In this document: positions 10,871 to 22,860 of the stretch, in pieces | How positions within the stretch are numbered: the first letter of the stretch is position 1 | Layout: each line of letters begins with the position of its first letter | Origin: Laguncularia racemosa | Lineage: Eukaryota; Streptophyta; Magnoliopsida; Myrtales; Combretaceae | Reading direction: 5' to 3' | Assembly: GCA_037954665.1 (NCBI GenBank) | Contig: JBBMOL010000038.1 | Span: forward strand, 2,914,001 to 2,978,000 | Length of the DNA: 64,000 nucleotides | The notes under the pieces: generated by a model | Told to the model about the DNA's origin: nothing | Seen by the model: only the letters and a program-made list of their open reading frames with translations | Database searches by the model: none | Translations under genes and position numbers: made by a program

Positions 10871-13800
10871 ATTCTATCTTTTTTTTTTCTTTTGGATAAA
10901 ATGTTAGATAAATTATATTGAAAGAGAAAGAGGTGACAACTGGCCAATGGCTAGAGTACAAGGAATAAAAGAAAACTCTCAAGGAGACCTAAGATCTTGA
11001 ACTTAGCACCAGCTATTACAAAAGGGTACTAGGTTGAGTACTTGGCTGAATAATCAAGGGGAGCAAATACTAGTGGATAATAATAATTAAAAAAAAAACA
11101 GTGCAAGTGACATCCGTTGCTATTTTAAAACTCAGACTAAGTATCTTTTCATTTCTCACATTTCATACATAATAGATTACAAAGCCGGTAACCAATTTCC
11201 AAGACAAAGGCAAGTTAGGTCCCAAAGAAGTGAAGAGATCCTGAATATCCATAGCTTGAGAAGGGTACAAGGACACTTTTGGCTGCTCTTCCTCCAACTT
11301 TTTCCAGATCTCACGAACAAAAGAACTTTAAGAAAAAGATGACAATGTGTCTCCTCTTCCCTTCCACATAAAAAACATAAATTCTGAGTTGTTAGTCCCC
11401 ATTGCACCAACTTGTCAAGAGTTGTAAGCTTCTGAAGGGCAACCGGCCATAAAAAGAATGAGAACCCTGGAGCCAATTTCTTGTTCCAAACCAGGTTATG
11501 CCAATAGACCTTAGGTCTTTGTTGCAGGAGAGAGGAATAGGCCAGCTTAATTGAAAACTGTGCGGATGCCTTCTCTTTCCAAACAAATTTATCAGAACTA
11601 TCAACTTTTGGAGTGACATACCCATTTGATTTCTCCCTAATGTGGTTCCATATGTCACCTGGTGGCTAGTCCCAACAATTTCCATTTATGTTGCAGCTCA
11701 ATTTGGCTTCTTTAGGGTATCTTGAAGAGTAAACAGCATGTTCACTTAACCATGTAGCTAGGTCACCTTTAGGATGCCACTCATCATACCAAAGGGAGAC
11801 CGAGTTCCCATTTCCTACTTCCCATTTGAGTAAGGATCTTGCCGATGGTCTTAGTTGAAGTATTTTACACCAAGATCATGAGGAATTAGCTAGAATTTTC
11901 AGGGACCAGAAATCTCTATCCTTAATCAACTTAGATCTTGCCCAGCTAGGCCAAAGCGCATCCTTACTATTAGAGCACAAGTACCAAATATGTTTCAATT
12001 GTGCAGATTTGTTCCCAAGTCCAGAATGCTAAGGCCACCTTGCATTTTTGGTTTGCAAATTGTGTCCCATTCTACCTTTTCTTTAGCTCTTAACTCATCA
12101 TTGCATTTCCACAGAGACCTTTTCATCTTCATGGTCAAAACATTAAGGATAGTCTTGGTGGGCAAATTAAACATTGACAACCAATAGACTTGTAAGGAAA
12201 AAAGGATGTTCTTGACCAATTGTAGTTGGCTAGAATAAGATAGGGTCTTACTAGTCAAATGGTTTATACACTTGGAGAGTTTTTCAATGAGGAAATGGCA
12301 AGTGGTTCTATTGGGCTTGGAAGAAGACGAGGGGATGCCTAGATATTTAACTAGGTTAGCGCCTTGAGAAAAACCCAAAATTTGGTGAGTCTCTTCTTTA
12401 AAACCTGGAGGCGCCCTATTCACAAAGAAATTACTCTTAAGCGGGCTAGCTTTAAGGCCAGCCAAAAAGGAGAACTCCTCAAGCCCTTCTTTGATTAAGG
12501 AGGCTGGTTTCAAATCCCCTTTTGAAAAAATCATCACATCATTGGCAAAGCAAAGATGGTTTAGACGTTCCTTTCGACATCTCTAGTGTTAGTGGAAGTC
12601 TTCCTTTCTTTCAATTTCCCTCATAATGTAAGAGAAAAGCTCCATGACTAGGACAAATAGATATGGAGAAATAGGGTCTTCTTGCCTCAAACCCCTTGAG
12701 CTAGGAAAGAAGCCTACTAGCTTACCATTTAAATTCACTGAGAATTTGAGTGGACACACATTGCATCACCCAATTTGTAAATCGTGGAGAGAACTCTATA
12801 GTTCTCATTAACTGCTTAAGAAAATACTATCGTATATAATCGTATGCTTTCATGATATCAAGCTTTATAGCACATCTAGCTCCAAGATTATCTTTGTGGT
12901 ATCCAAAGAGGAGATCTTGAGCTACAAATAAATTATCAACAATCTTCCTTTCTTTTATAAAATCTATTTGCTCCTTACCCACAAGGTAAGGAAGGACCAC
13001 CTTAAGTCTTTCCGTCAAAATCTTGGAGATGCACTTATGTAAGGTATTACAGCAAGCTATTGGTTGGTAATCTGATTAGGAAGAAGGATTTACCACCTTT
13101 GATACTAAAGAAATCACTGTAGAATTTATGGATTTAAGCAACTTACCTATGGCAAAGAAGTCTTTAATGGCCTTACACACATCATTCCCAACTGTGCCCT
13201 AGGTGTGTAAAAAAAAATTAACATTGTAACCATCAGGATCCAGAGCTTTGTCGAGAGCCAACAGGTTAAGAGAGTATTTGATCTCTTCATCAGATACTGG
13301 GTTCACTAATTCATCTCAATCAAACCTCTTAACTCTCTCTGAAACAAGAACCTCAAGTCTGTGGTACAGGTGGCTAGGAGTGCATGGCTCCTTCATCAGC
13401 CCCTCAAAGTACTCTAAGATGTGTTTTTTGATCTTCAGAGGAGCTGAAAAACACTAACCAGAACTGTGTACAAAAGACCGAATGGCATCTTCATGATGCT
13501 TTTGCTTCAAAGAGTGAAAGAAGAACTTGCTATTATGATCACCAAGTTTGAGCCAAGAGATTCTAGATTTTTGTTTGAGAAAAGACTCCTCAGCAGCATT
13601 GAGAAAATAGGAGTCTTTAAAAGCCTTCTTTTCTTCTTCAAAATTTGCAAGAATAGGGTTAAGTCAGTTGAATTCTTATACCCCTTGCAATTCGGTTCTT
13701 ACTTCACTACCCTGCTGCTGGATATTTGAAAAAAATTGGCCATTTAGCTTCCTTAATTCCTGCCTTGACCAATTTGAGCTTTTAGACCACTTGGAACATA

Positions 13801-14050
13801 AGGGTTCCTGCAAGCTTTTTACTCCACACCTGTTGAACCGTTTCTTTAGAAGTGGGGTGACTCAACCTGCAATAAAAGAATTTGAAAGCAGGTCTACTGG
13901 AAGCTGGTTCAAAGTTCAGGTGGACAATCAAAGGGCTATGATCAGAAACTCCAGCGCTTACAACTTGAGCCTCAGAGAAAGGAAACTGCTTCAGCCATTT
14001 TTGGTTTATTAAAGCATGATCCAAGTGTCTAAAAATCGGATTTCATGGGC
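10871..14050 (-). mobile_element. 5'-truncated LINE (L1-like) inside the 5'UTR intron, antisense
   Basis: On the - strand the order is endonuclease C-terminus (about 13.78-14.02 kb), reverse transcriptase (about 13.0-12.0 kb), zf-RVT region (about 11.7-11.18 kb), then a 3' region ending in an A-rich tail. The tail appears as the T run at 10879-10889 on the + strand (TTTTTTTTTCTTTTGGATAA). The coding part begins inside the endonuclease, so the 5' end is missing, as is usual for LINEs. No clean target duplication was found, so both ends are approximate. It sits antisense to the host gene, wholly within the inferred first intron. Confidence 0.75.
11177..14024 (-). pseudogene. LINE ORF2 remnant: endonuclease, reverse transcriptase, zf-RVT
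   Basis: Endonuclease end: LDHALINQKWLKQFP and AGVSDHSPLIV (about 13.94-14.02 kb), where SDHSPL holds the conserved SDH motif of apurinic-type endonucleases. Reverse transcriptase: EQIDFIKERKIVDNLF and AIKLDIMKAYDYI (12827-13018), RQEDPISPYLFVLVME near 12.68 kb, FANDVMIFSKG near 12.54 kb, then a long thumb frame at 11995-12537 with LVKYLGIP. The usual FADD active site reads FAND, so one catalytic Asp is lost. zf-RVT: FFLWPVALQKLTTLDKL and CFLCGREEETHCHLF (about 11.3-11.5 kb). Frameshifts and stops separate the blocks. A live copy would encode the protein that nicks DNA and copies its own RNA at the nick; this one is dead. Confidence 0.8.
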
Positions 14051-14194
14051 AGCAGTTTGTGATAAACTCATTTATTTTGACCTTGGTCACCCCTTCCCTT
14101 TCCCTCACGAGTTGTTACAAATTCGAATATATTCTCCTTTGTATCCGAGTTGTCTTTTCACCAGAAGCCTTTTTTTTTTTGTGTTTTCCTGCAG

Positions 14195-17100
14195 CTGGCA
14201 AAGGATGACAAGGTTTCAACGTGCGGCAAGCTATTTGTGGACAAAATACTCTAATTACTTGTACACAAGATGGGAAAGGCACCTTCTTTGGAATATGATT
14301 GAACCATACAAACGACCTAGACCTTTCAAGCCACTGATCATAACCTATGTTGCAGCTTTCTATACTGGGGTCATTGGAGCTGCAATCACTGAGCAACTCC
14401 ACAAGGTATCATCTTGTACTATGCGAGTATTCTTTTGTTTAATAATTTACCATGTTTCAATTAGGGGAGGAAAAAAGGAAATATCCTGCTATTTCTTCTT
14501 GTGGTTGCCAACTAGTTTTGTTTCTTTTGGTGATTTGTGCTGCATTTATTTCTTCCTTTCTAATTAAATTTTGGAAAAGCACATAAACGAAAAATAGAGT
14601 AGATGGTGGGTGTAAATATTACCTACTTTTTTTCTGGCTTATTTACAGTGAAAGACTGGGTTCGAACTTTGGTGTTGTGTGACTAACTGTGAAATATAAA
14701 TAAATTAGCAATTAATTTTCTGTCCTATGTAGATGAAATATCTAGAAACATTGATAATACTTTCCATTCTTGGTTTGGTATTTGTGACTAGGATTGCAGA
14801 CATCCGCATCTTTGATCATCTCTAAAAGCAAGGTACTCTTGGACCTTCATCAAATTCCAACTCTAGAGTAGTTGGACACTCATTTTCTTTTCACTGCCTT
14901 ACAATATCTTTGAGATGAAATACATCTGTAGTGCTATATATGTCAAGTAATAAGTATAATAGCCTGTGCCATACTTACAAACTTAGACTTTTAGATTAGT
15001 TGGTTGTAGTACTAACATATTAGAGTGAGAGGTCCTAGGTTTGAATCCTTGTACAGTCATTTAACTCCCATTCATTTGATGGGTTTCAGTTAAAGTTTCA
15101 ACTCCCAAATGAAGGGGAGTGTCAAGTGATAAATACGATAGCCCGCACCATATTTATAAGTCTAAACTTTTAGATCAGTGTCTTGTGGTGTTAACATGAT
15201 AGATACATGCAGAATTTGATCAAGATTGAATTGCCATCTTGCTGCCATTTTCAGATTCTTCATCTACCCCGGTAATTTGAGCTAACAAACATGAATGCGA
15301 ATATGGATTCTGTAGTTGTTACGGTTGGAAATAGTGCCTGTCTAGAGTCATAAGAGTAGTAGTTTTACATGTCTAGAAGTATCTGGAAGTAGGTAGTTTT
15401 CTGAAGGAATATTTTATTAATAGTTGTCTTTGGTGGTTAGTAGGTAATTAGCTCTATAAATAGGGGTTTGGAGGAGAGAGAAGGCATTCGGCTCAGTTTT
15501 TTACCAGAGTTAGTAGCAAATCTGCTCTATGGATATGGTTTGTGTTGCAGCTGCTCATGTGGTTCTGTCTACCTTTGATGGCATATTAGTTGGATTGCTC
15601 TGACCGAGCAGTATTTTGGGCGAAACCACATTTCTTCAGTGATCAAAGTTCATCTCACCTTCATCTTCATGGAAGGATGAGCTGTCCGTTGGTTATCCAT
15701 TCCTCATCAATGATTTCCTGACTTGACATCGGAGATGATGAAACGTGAGTTGTTATTGTGCTATAGTGGGTGCCTTAATTTGTATGAGCTCTCAGCTGCC
15801 ATTTGACAAACCCAGTCTATGGCTCAATACATTGAAGATTTTAAGTATTTGGTTAAGGAGATTCCTGAAGAATTGTTACTTGGCTATTTCTCAAACTGAT
15901 TAAGATGATATTTGATTGAGGGTGCAGACTTGTGCATCAGCCAACAATGCCAGAGCTATGGAATTGGCCTTTGATGTTGAGGAAGAGTTGCAATGGATTG
16001 GAGGTGATTGTAAAGGTGACCATCGTGTCTGGCACTCTACTTCTGATCATGTCCATGGTGACTGGGCCGGGCAATCTGAGTTTTGGTGAATGATTCACAG
16101 TGCTTGTGTGGGAGGGGAGCAGAGTTCTTCTCTTTCCAGATTGCCCCTTCTGTGAATTCCGAATTGCGGGTTGTTCAGCAAGCAGCTCTGGTGTGCCCAC
16201 AAAATCTACCCACAGTTGATGAGCTCCAATTGTGTTTTAGTCTCTACTAACACTCAGGTACGAAAGGAAAAAGATACTATTATGGAGCAAAAAGAAAAAA
16301 GGGTTGTGCTTTAGGTGTGATCAACCCTTTCATCTTCTTCATTAATGCCCTAAGAGGATCTTTTGTCTCGTAATTTTGGGAGGGGATCATCTTGAAGATG
16401 CCATGGATCTTTATCAGAGCAGCGTAATTAAGAAAACAAGACTCCAGTTGGTAGTTGCATGGTTATTTGACCTAAGGACAAGTTGATTCTTTAGGAGGCA
16501 GCATTGTTATGACTGGAAATAGTCGCAAATCCAGTCATTACAGTAGCAGTTTACATATCTGGAAGTACTTATTTGTTTGAGGGAATAATTTGTTTGGTAG
16601 TTGTGTTTGGTGTTTAGATGGAAATTAGCTCTATAAATAAGGGGCAGGAGGAGAGAGAGGACATTCAACTCAGTTTTTACTTTCGTCTCTAGAGAGAACC
16701 TGCTCTATAGGAGCTTAAAGCTCTTGAATTTAGGAGCATATTTCTCTGGTTTAGGTCTGAACCATCAATTAAGGTTTGTCTATAGTGGTTTCTGATAATC
16801 CCATCTTACTGCCATTTTTGGATTTTTTCTCTACCCAAGTGACCTGTGTTAACAGACATGAACACAACTATAGAGTCCATGGTGACTATTGTGCTGTGTT
16901 GTAATTGGACTATCATGAAAGCAATATCCATTGAGCCATCAAAAGCTTGTGAAGTATCATGTGAAAATCACTGAGATGCTGGATTCTTATTTCTTCATAG
17001 TGTGCACCTAGGTCTATAATTGAATTTAGATTTTTACAAGTTCTCTATTTTTTTTTTGGTTAATTTACAACTTCTCTAGATTATTTGACATGAGCATTGG

Positions 17101-17807
17101 TAATCGATTTTATTTCTTCTATCATAGAATATGCCTCTACAATTTAACATCCTATCGTTGATGGAATGTGTCTTGGCATCCACATCCATAAAATGGATCC
17201 CTTTTCTGTGTGTCCCTTTAGATTTGGTTTTAGCAATGGTATGCTTGATGCTCATGGTTGCTTTGTTCAAACAGTTTATGTTCCACTCTAGGTTTTTGGA
17301 AACGATAGTAGGCACATGTTCAATATTTCTTCGATGTTAGTGAATGATAAATTTTTCTCATCAAATATGCCTACATGGAGTTTCTGGTGGGATGAAGAGA
17401 TAGATCATGGAGTATCATTCAGTTGGAAGTTGGCTGCATTGCATTGATGCTGATTGTGAGCACATTTGCATCTTGTCTATTTATGAAAGGGAGGATCTAG
17501 GAGTATTTTTTGTGATTAAATATTTTTTACTGTGCTCTAATTAGTACCATAGTCCAGCTAATTACACTTCCATTTCCCCTGCACTTTCAGTTAAGAAAGC
17601 ACACGTTGTGTAACTCTAATTCATTCGATAGATGATTCTCAATGTGCTGCAGTCAATGAAGTTAGTCTGATTAAGAGGTATGCTGATGTTGAGCAGGAGA
17701 AATACTGGGAAGATCATCCTGGTGAACGGGTGCCTCTCCTGCGGCCAACATTCTACTCTGGACCTTGGAGGGTGTACGCGGGTAAGGAACTTCCACCGGA
17801 TATGTGA
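14195..17807 (+). CDS. Conserved plant 103-aa single-helix protein, probably mitochondrial
   Basis: Two coding exons: 14205-14405 (67 codons) and 17697-17807 (36 codons plus TGA), joined in phase 0 (HK | EKYWEDHPGE). The exon opens at 14195 after ctgcag, and the first ATG is ten bases later. The protein begins MTRFQRAASYLWTKYSNYLY, continues through WERHLLWNMIEPYKRP, has one hydrophobic helix (LIITYVAAFYTGVIGAAI, residues about 45-61), then EQLHK and a Trp/Pro-rich tail containing PTFYSGPWRVY. The pattern of a basic amphipathic start, one membrane helix and a charged tail resembles small accessory subunits of the mitochondrial inner membrane. I recognise it as a conserved plant protein but do not know its function. 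The 3.3-kb coding intron carries a gag-only LTR element, and the inferred 5'UTR intron carries a LINE. A poly(A) signal lies at 18119. Confidence 0.75.
14944..15205 (+). repeat. Two direct copies of an 80-bp repeat, possibly SINE-related
   Basis: The stretch starting GTCAAGTAATAAGTATAATAG at 14944 recurs at 15121 with about 80% identity by eye (AGCC, CTTTTAGAT and GTGGT/GTAGT words in the same order). Between them lies AGGTTTGAATCC, which resembles a tRNA-type B box. It could be a degenerate SINE or a duplicated retroelement end. Confidence 0.35.
15228..16890 (+). mobile_element. Gag-only LTR retroelement remnant in the coding intron
   Basis: Two related stretches flank a degraded gag. The right one, 16505-16854, starts TGTTATGACTGGAAATAG, ends GTGTTAACA and contains CTCTATAAATA (a TATA-like core). 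The left one starts at 15317 (TGTTACGGTTGGAAATAG) and contains the same core (AGCTCTATAAATAGGGG). The first copy is also preceded, at 15228-15316, by a copy of the LTR end plus the sequence that follows the right LTR (AACATGAATGCG versus GACATGAACACA). The arrangement is therefore LTR end, gag start, LTR, gag, LTR, gag start, as in a tandem or nested pair. No RT or integrase is seen between the LTRs, only about 0.8 kb of gag-like sequence. Confidence 0.55.
15800..16350 (+). pseudogene. Retrotransposon gag fragment with zinc knuckle remnant
   Basis: Between the two LTR-like stretches the + strand reads MAQYIEDFKYLVKEIPEELL, then ARAMELAFDVEEEL in another frame. This resembles the end of the Ty3/gypsy gag (capsid) domain. 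Near 16310 it reads CFRCDQPFH, matching the CX2CX4H start of a gag zinc knuckle. Stops and frameshifts occur throughout. In a live element gag forms the particle that packages the RNA. Confidence 0.5.
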
Positions 17808-18118
17808 CGAAGTAGCGATGGTATGAACAAATGATAAAGAAAACTTCTCTCATTGCGCCATAGAAAAGATTCCATTAGAATTCAGTTTCCTGTACTATGA
17901 AGAACCTTGGATGAATGGAAACGCAGAATAATATGTTGGTGTGGCTGTGATGAATAGCTACTGTTGGTCTTATTGGACAGAACACCCGCAGGCTGCATGT
18001 CTATTTTGTAGCATCTATTTCTTGCAATTTTGCAGACAGTTTACAGCCAAAATCTATTATGCTGTTCACCATCCAGTTCCATTTGGCATTACATGTGTAT
18101 AAAATACTCAAACCTTGC

Positions 18119-18124
18119 AATAAA
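18119..18124 (+). terminator. Likely poly(A) signal of the 103-aa gene
   Basis: AATAAA 312 bases after the stop codon, inside sequence that is less AT-rich than what follows. Position and motif fit a plant 3'UTR end. Confidence 0.4.
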
Positions 18125-18129
18125 TTCTT

Positions 18130-21100
18130 ACTGAATATATTCTGTTGATGATGTTCTTCTAGAAAATGGTATTGCTTAATGGGTGGAAAAAAAGGATATT
18201 ATTCAGCCTCAAAAATCAAATGGTCAATCTCTTGTTAATAGAGAAATTATTTTAGCTTTTTCTGGAGATTATTTCTGGGAATAGCTGATAGCTCAACTTA
18301 CTGCCTCCTCGGTTTTCAAGGATCATATTCTTCAAACTAGTGCTTCTTGAAGAATGCGAGGCGAAGCATATTAGTTGTATCCAATATCAGTCGCTCATTC
18401 TTTGTGTCACTTGTTCAACTGCATTTAGTTAGAGCCGTAAACAAGTAGAGTTTGAGTTGAAATACTCAAGAGCTGGAGTCGAGTTTGTATGAATATTGAG
18501 TTAAACTCAAATAGCTTGGTATTAGATTTAGCTCAAACACCCATATTTCTATCGAGAGCATTTGTTTCTTTATGATGTCCCCAGAATAAGCTATAGGAGT
18601 CATGCATCGCGTTCTTAATTTATTAGATGCTTATGGGCTGAGAAATAGAGCTGTTAATAAACCATAATTTATTGGTTTTCTTCTGCTTAAGAATGGAGTT
18701 CGGATAGCAAAATGTATGTTCGACTAGTTGACTTCATCAAAGGATGATATAGGGCATAATGAATGATATCAAATAAATCAATTATAATATATAATTTTTT
18801 TTTTATCATAGTACCTTCTTTTTTATATATATATTTCTTAATGGTCACAATATATGAACTCGCTCATAATTATTAAAGCAACACATACTCTCCCTTTCTC
18901 ACTTTTTATTTTTCCTTTTCTCTCTCTCCAACTCAATTATTTTGCCTTTATTTTTAATATTCAATCAAAATCTTTGCTAATATTTTTTTGTTAATTTTTT
19001 ATTCACAATTGAAATAGGTTTTAATTGAAAGCAAATGTTTTAATGCTCTCTTCATTATAATAGTTTTGTTAATTTTTTATTTTTATCTGTAATATTTAAG
19101 TTTTTTTCATTTTTAAAGTCCATTCCTAGACAAGTTATGTGTGATACGGCCTACTCTTTATATTTAAATAATATTGAGCATTAAATTTTCTTTTTTTTTT
19201 TTCCTGTTTGTGAATGATGCAGTCAAAATTTAGCTTCAAATCAAAATATAATTAAAACGACATACTTTTTCTCTCTCTTTCTCACTTTTTGTTCTTCAAC
19301 CCTAATCCTTCACCCCCTTCTTTCTGTATAATTTTTCCTCCAAGAGATATTACATTAAGATTGCAACTCATATACTTTATCTACAATATTCATTGTTTTA
19401 ATAAGTAAATTTAATTTCAGACCCAACTTTATCTATACACTTGAATTTTGAGAACTTTATGTATTTTATGGTCCAAATTTTATTTTATTTTCACTGATAT
19501 TTAGTCTGTGTATAAATTCTTGATTATGAAAATTTCTCATTTTGTTGCTTTATGTTTATATTGGACGTGTCATGGAAGTATAGATTTTTTTTTTTCATTC
19601 TTGTTGTATATTTTCTTAAATAGCAAAACGTCATGATCAATAATATACTTATTTTTATATCAAATAATCCATGCACTTTATCATGTTTTATTATTTTTTA
19701 ATAAAATGTTTCTATTCTCAATTAATTGGTTGATATTTATGAGGGGTAGGTCCATTTGAATAAACTAATAAGAGGGTTATCAATTCATAATTTTTTTTTT
19801 TCAACCATTGTAAAATCTTTCTTAAAGATTTTTTTAGTTATTTTTTTCAATTTAGCAATTGCAAATACATTTATTTATATACGAAAGTATCAATGAAAAT
19901 TAGAATAACCAAACGTTTGTATTGAATATCTTGAAATGATGATACAAATGAAAATATTCTTTTTAGCAAAAGAATATTCCATATATATTCAATTATGGAT
20001 TTTTTAGTTTCTTTTTAGTAATTGCAAATACATTTGTTTACCTACAAAAGTGTTAATGAAAATTAGAATATTTTGAAATGATGATGCAAATAAAAATATT
20101 CTTTTTAGTGAAAGGATATTCAATATATATTCAATTTGGAGTTATACCAAATTATATAGGTCTTTGTTAATATATGGTTTATATCAATTTTTATTTAAAG
20201 TACTATCCTAATTTGATTTCACAAAATTAGAATTGTCTCTTAGATTCAAAATTGCTATTGGAAAATTTATTATTTATATATTATAATATATAATTTTGAA
20301 ATATTTTTTATTACTATACCTTTTTGTTATGACTTTTTTTTTTCTATGAGAGTTTCTTCGATATTAAATTTGGGTCATTTTAGAATTTTCTTAAAAGCCA
20401 CCATAGGATTTTAAATCTTTTATATCTATAATTATATATATATATATATATTTTATTACAAGACTTTTTTATTAATGTTTTCTCAAAAGCATTATTGTGT
20501 CCTTTGATTTGATCTTGTTCCATTATATATTAATTTCAATTCACGAATTTCCATAGTCAAGGACTGAGGAATTCATTTAAAGGAATTAAAGCAATATTTC
20601 CTTTTTAAATTGGTAGTTACCTACCTTTGGTTTTAATAAAAAGTTTTGTTTAAGAAAACGTAAGCCATTTAGCTAATTATAAATAAAACTTATGTAGCCT
20701 TTCATGAAATTATTTTAGGTAAGTTCATTTCCTATTCAACTTATTATTTTCCACTTTTATAACGTTTACGAACTAAATCTGTTCACAAATAAATGTAGTC
20801 GTTTAGAGTTGAACTATTTATTACAATCTACAAACAAAAGCATATTTCAACTTTTGCATTCCTTTGAGGTTTCCTTTATACTAAAGCATAATAATCCTTG
20901 CTTGCTTCTTTTCATCCTCCTCCACTCCTAGGGTGTATGTTCTTTGTGTTAATAAATTTCTTGACAAATTATTTTCTAAATGCTTATTTGCATGATAGAT
21001 GTGCAAAATTATCGTAACCTAAGATAGCTATGATATATGATATATTTAATGTTCATTGAATTGTTGAAAAACACAAAAAACTTTTTTACATCATCTAATC

Positions 21101-22465
21101 ATGTTATGTATACTTGAAATATATCATTTTTTGTCGTGAGTAGACTTTTTATAATTTCAAGCATAATTTAGATATGTAATTCATGTAATTGAGTTACTTT
21201 TTCTTTGGTTAAATGACACAATTTATGATATTACATTGTTGTGATTTGATACTTTTATCCAATTATTTTTTTTTTTGTTTATACTACTTATAATTTTTCA
21301 TTTATAAGACCTTTTGATTATATATAATTTGGAGCAGTCACTGATACATTGTCACTACCTTTTATTATTAATAGTGTCTTTTTTGTCATGGTACTTTTAT
21401 ATATCAAATTTGTTCTATTTACACTTTATCCATGATACTTTCATTATTTGGCACTCTAAAACTAAAGTTCAACAAAAAGAAAATTTATCAAGAGGTTAGA
21501 GATCTTAAGAATTAAAATTAAGATTTTAATCATTGCTTGAAATTGATGCAACAACTTTCCCTTTTCTATCCAAGCAACAAATGGAACATAAAATTTTATT
21601 CACTTACAACACTTTTGTCTTTTTTTTTTCTTTCTATTTTTTTTAAGTTCACTATATATATATAATTTAAAAAACTTTTATTTATCATTTATAACTTTTG
21701 ATTAGTAACCTTTCGGCAATTCTTAATATTTTACTTCATCAATTACACTTTTTTGCTAACTAAAATTATTTTTTTAATAAGATATTAAAGAGATATATTG
21801 CTTATACAAAAAAAAAATGGTACTTATGTAAAGGGTTGTGATCTTTACATGATTTAATAAGAAAAAACACAACCCTTTAGTATATAATGTTGCATTTCCA
21901 TAATACAAAGAATTGTAATTTTTTTGAAATGATATAGCATTTATTATAATATATAATTTCAAAAACTTATATTATTTGTACCCCTTCATTAATAGTATTT
22001 TTTTTTGGTAATATCAAAGAGTTATGTTCATTGTATAGAAAATGACAAGAGCCGCAACCTTTATATAACATTAACATAACTTTTGCTATTTTTAAAGAGT
22101 TGTAACTGTTTAAAATGGCACAACATTCCACATACATATGTAGAAAAAGCACCAACATCATATAAAAGGGAGCTTATTTTAATGGAATTGATCTAGTCTT
22201 TAATTTCATCATTAAATTACGTATATTAAATCTCTACCATTAATCACCATGAAATTTCTATCATTAATATGTAAATTAACGATGAGATTGAAGATTGAAC
22301 TGGTTAAGTAAAAAACATGAGCGCGACTATACAAAAATCCCATATAATACCAATGCTTGGATTTAATAATAGTAATTATACATTTAAAAAAATAATTAAT
22401 GAACATATGCTGTTAATATTTTAAAGAAATATATCATTTTTCATAAATATGTAAATGTTTTAAAC
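18130..22465. other. AT-rich stretch, no gene; probably body of old repeats
   Basis: Holds a GAGTTTGAGT-type dispersed repeat at 18427-18560, CTCTCTTTCTCAC stretches near 18890 and 19270 that resemble each other, a tandem duplication (19828-20140), an (AT)n run near 20430 and a Helitron-like 3' end at 22497. No protein-like frame was recognised. Part of it may be a non-autonomous Helitron, but I could not find a 5' end. Confidence 0.4.
19828..20140 (+). repeat. Tandem duplication, two units of about 145-170 bp
   Basis: Unit 1 (19828-19996) and unit 2 (19998-20140) share in order GATTTTTTTAGTT, ATTGCAAATACATTT, AATGAAAATTAGAATA, TTGAAATGATGAT, AAAATATTCTTTTTAG and CAATATATATTCAAT-type words. 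Unit 2 lacks about 25 bases. Confidence 0.65.
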
Positions 22466-22469
22466 TAAA

Positions 22470-22497
22470 ACCGTGCATAACACGAGACTTTAACTAG
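22470..22497 (+). mobile_element. Helitron-like 3' terminus
   Basis: ACCGTGCATAACACGAG forms a short imperfect hairpin (CCGTG/CACG). Ten bases later comes CTAG followed by T. Plant Helitrons end in a hairpin just before CTRR and insert between A and T. Only the 3' end is recognisable; the element would extend to the left. Confidence 0.4.
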
Positions 22498-22508
22498 TTC
22501 TTTTGTAT

Positions 22509-22860
22509 GGGGAAAATGCATATAATCCTTCTAAATTTTGATCTTGATGTGGATATACCTCTAAACTTATAAAATGGGCTTTAACACCCCCTAGTTTAAT
22601 AAATTGGCAAATGAACTCTAAAGATTGCAAATAACCTGCTAAATTTTGACCTTAGATTAGAATCCAATTGAATTTATCAAAGTATACTTTGACACCTTTT
22701 AGACTTTAATCTTGGATCATATTCTTATGTTTAAAAAGTAAATGTCTTCTAATGTTGTTAATTCGTAAGGGTTTAGAGGAATGTTAATATTAGTAAGTTC
22801 AGGAAGTGTATTTGCATTGAGGTTAAAGTTTAAGGGAATTAATGTAGAAATTTTCTCATT
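22509..22860. mobile_element. Small inverted-repeat element (MITE-like)
   Basis: The left arm starts GGGGAAAATGCATATAATCC at 22509 and continues with CTAAATTTTGATC and CCTCTAAACTTA. The right arm, read backwards from 22860, gives GAAAATTTCTACATTAATTCC, then TAAACTTTAACCTC and CCTGAACTTA. The arms match imperfectly over about 60-80 bases. It starts about a dozen bases after the Helitron-like end. Long arms without coding sequence fit a Mutator-type MITE. Confidence 0.45.
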
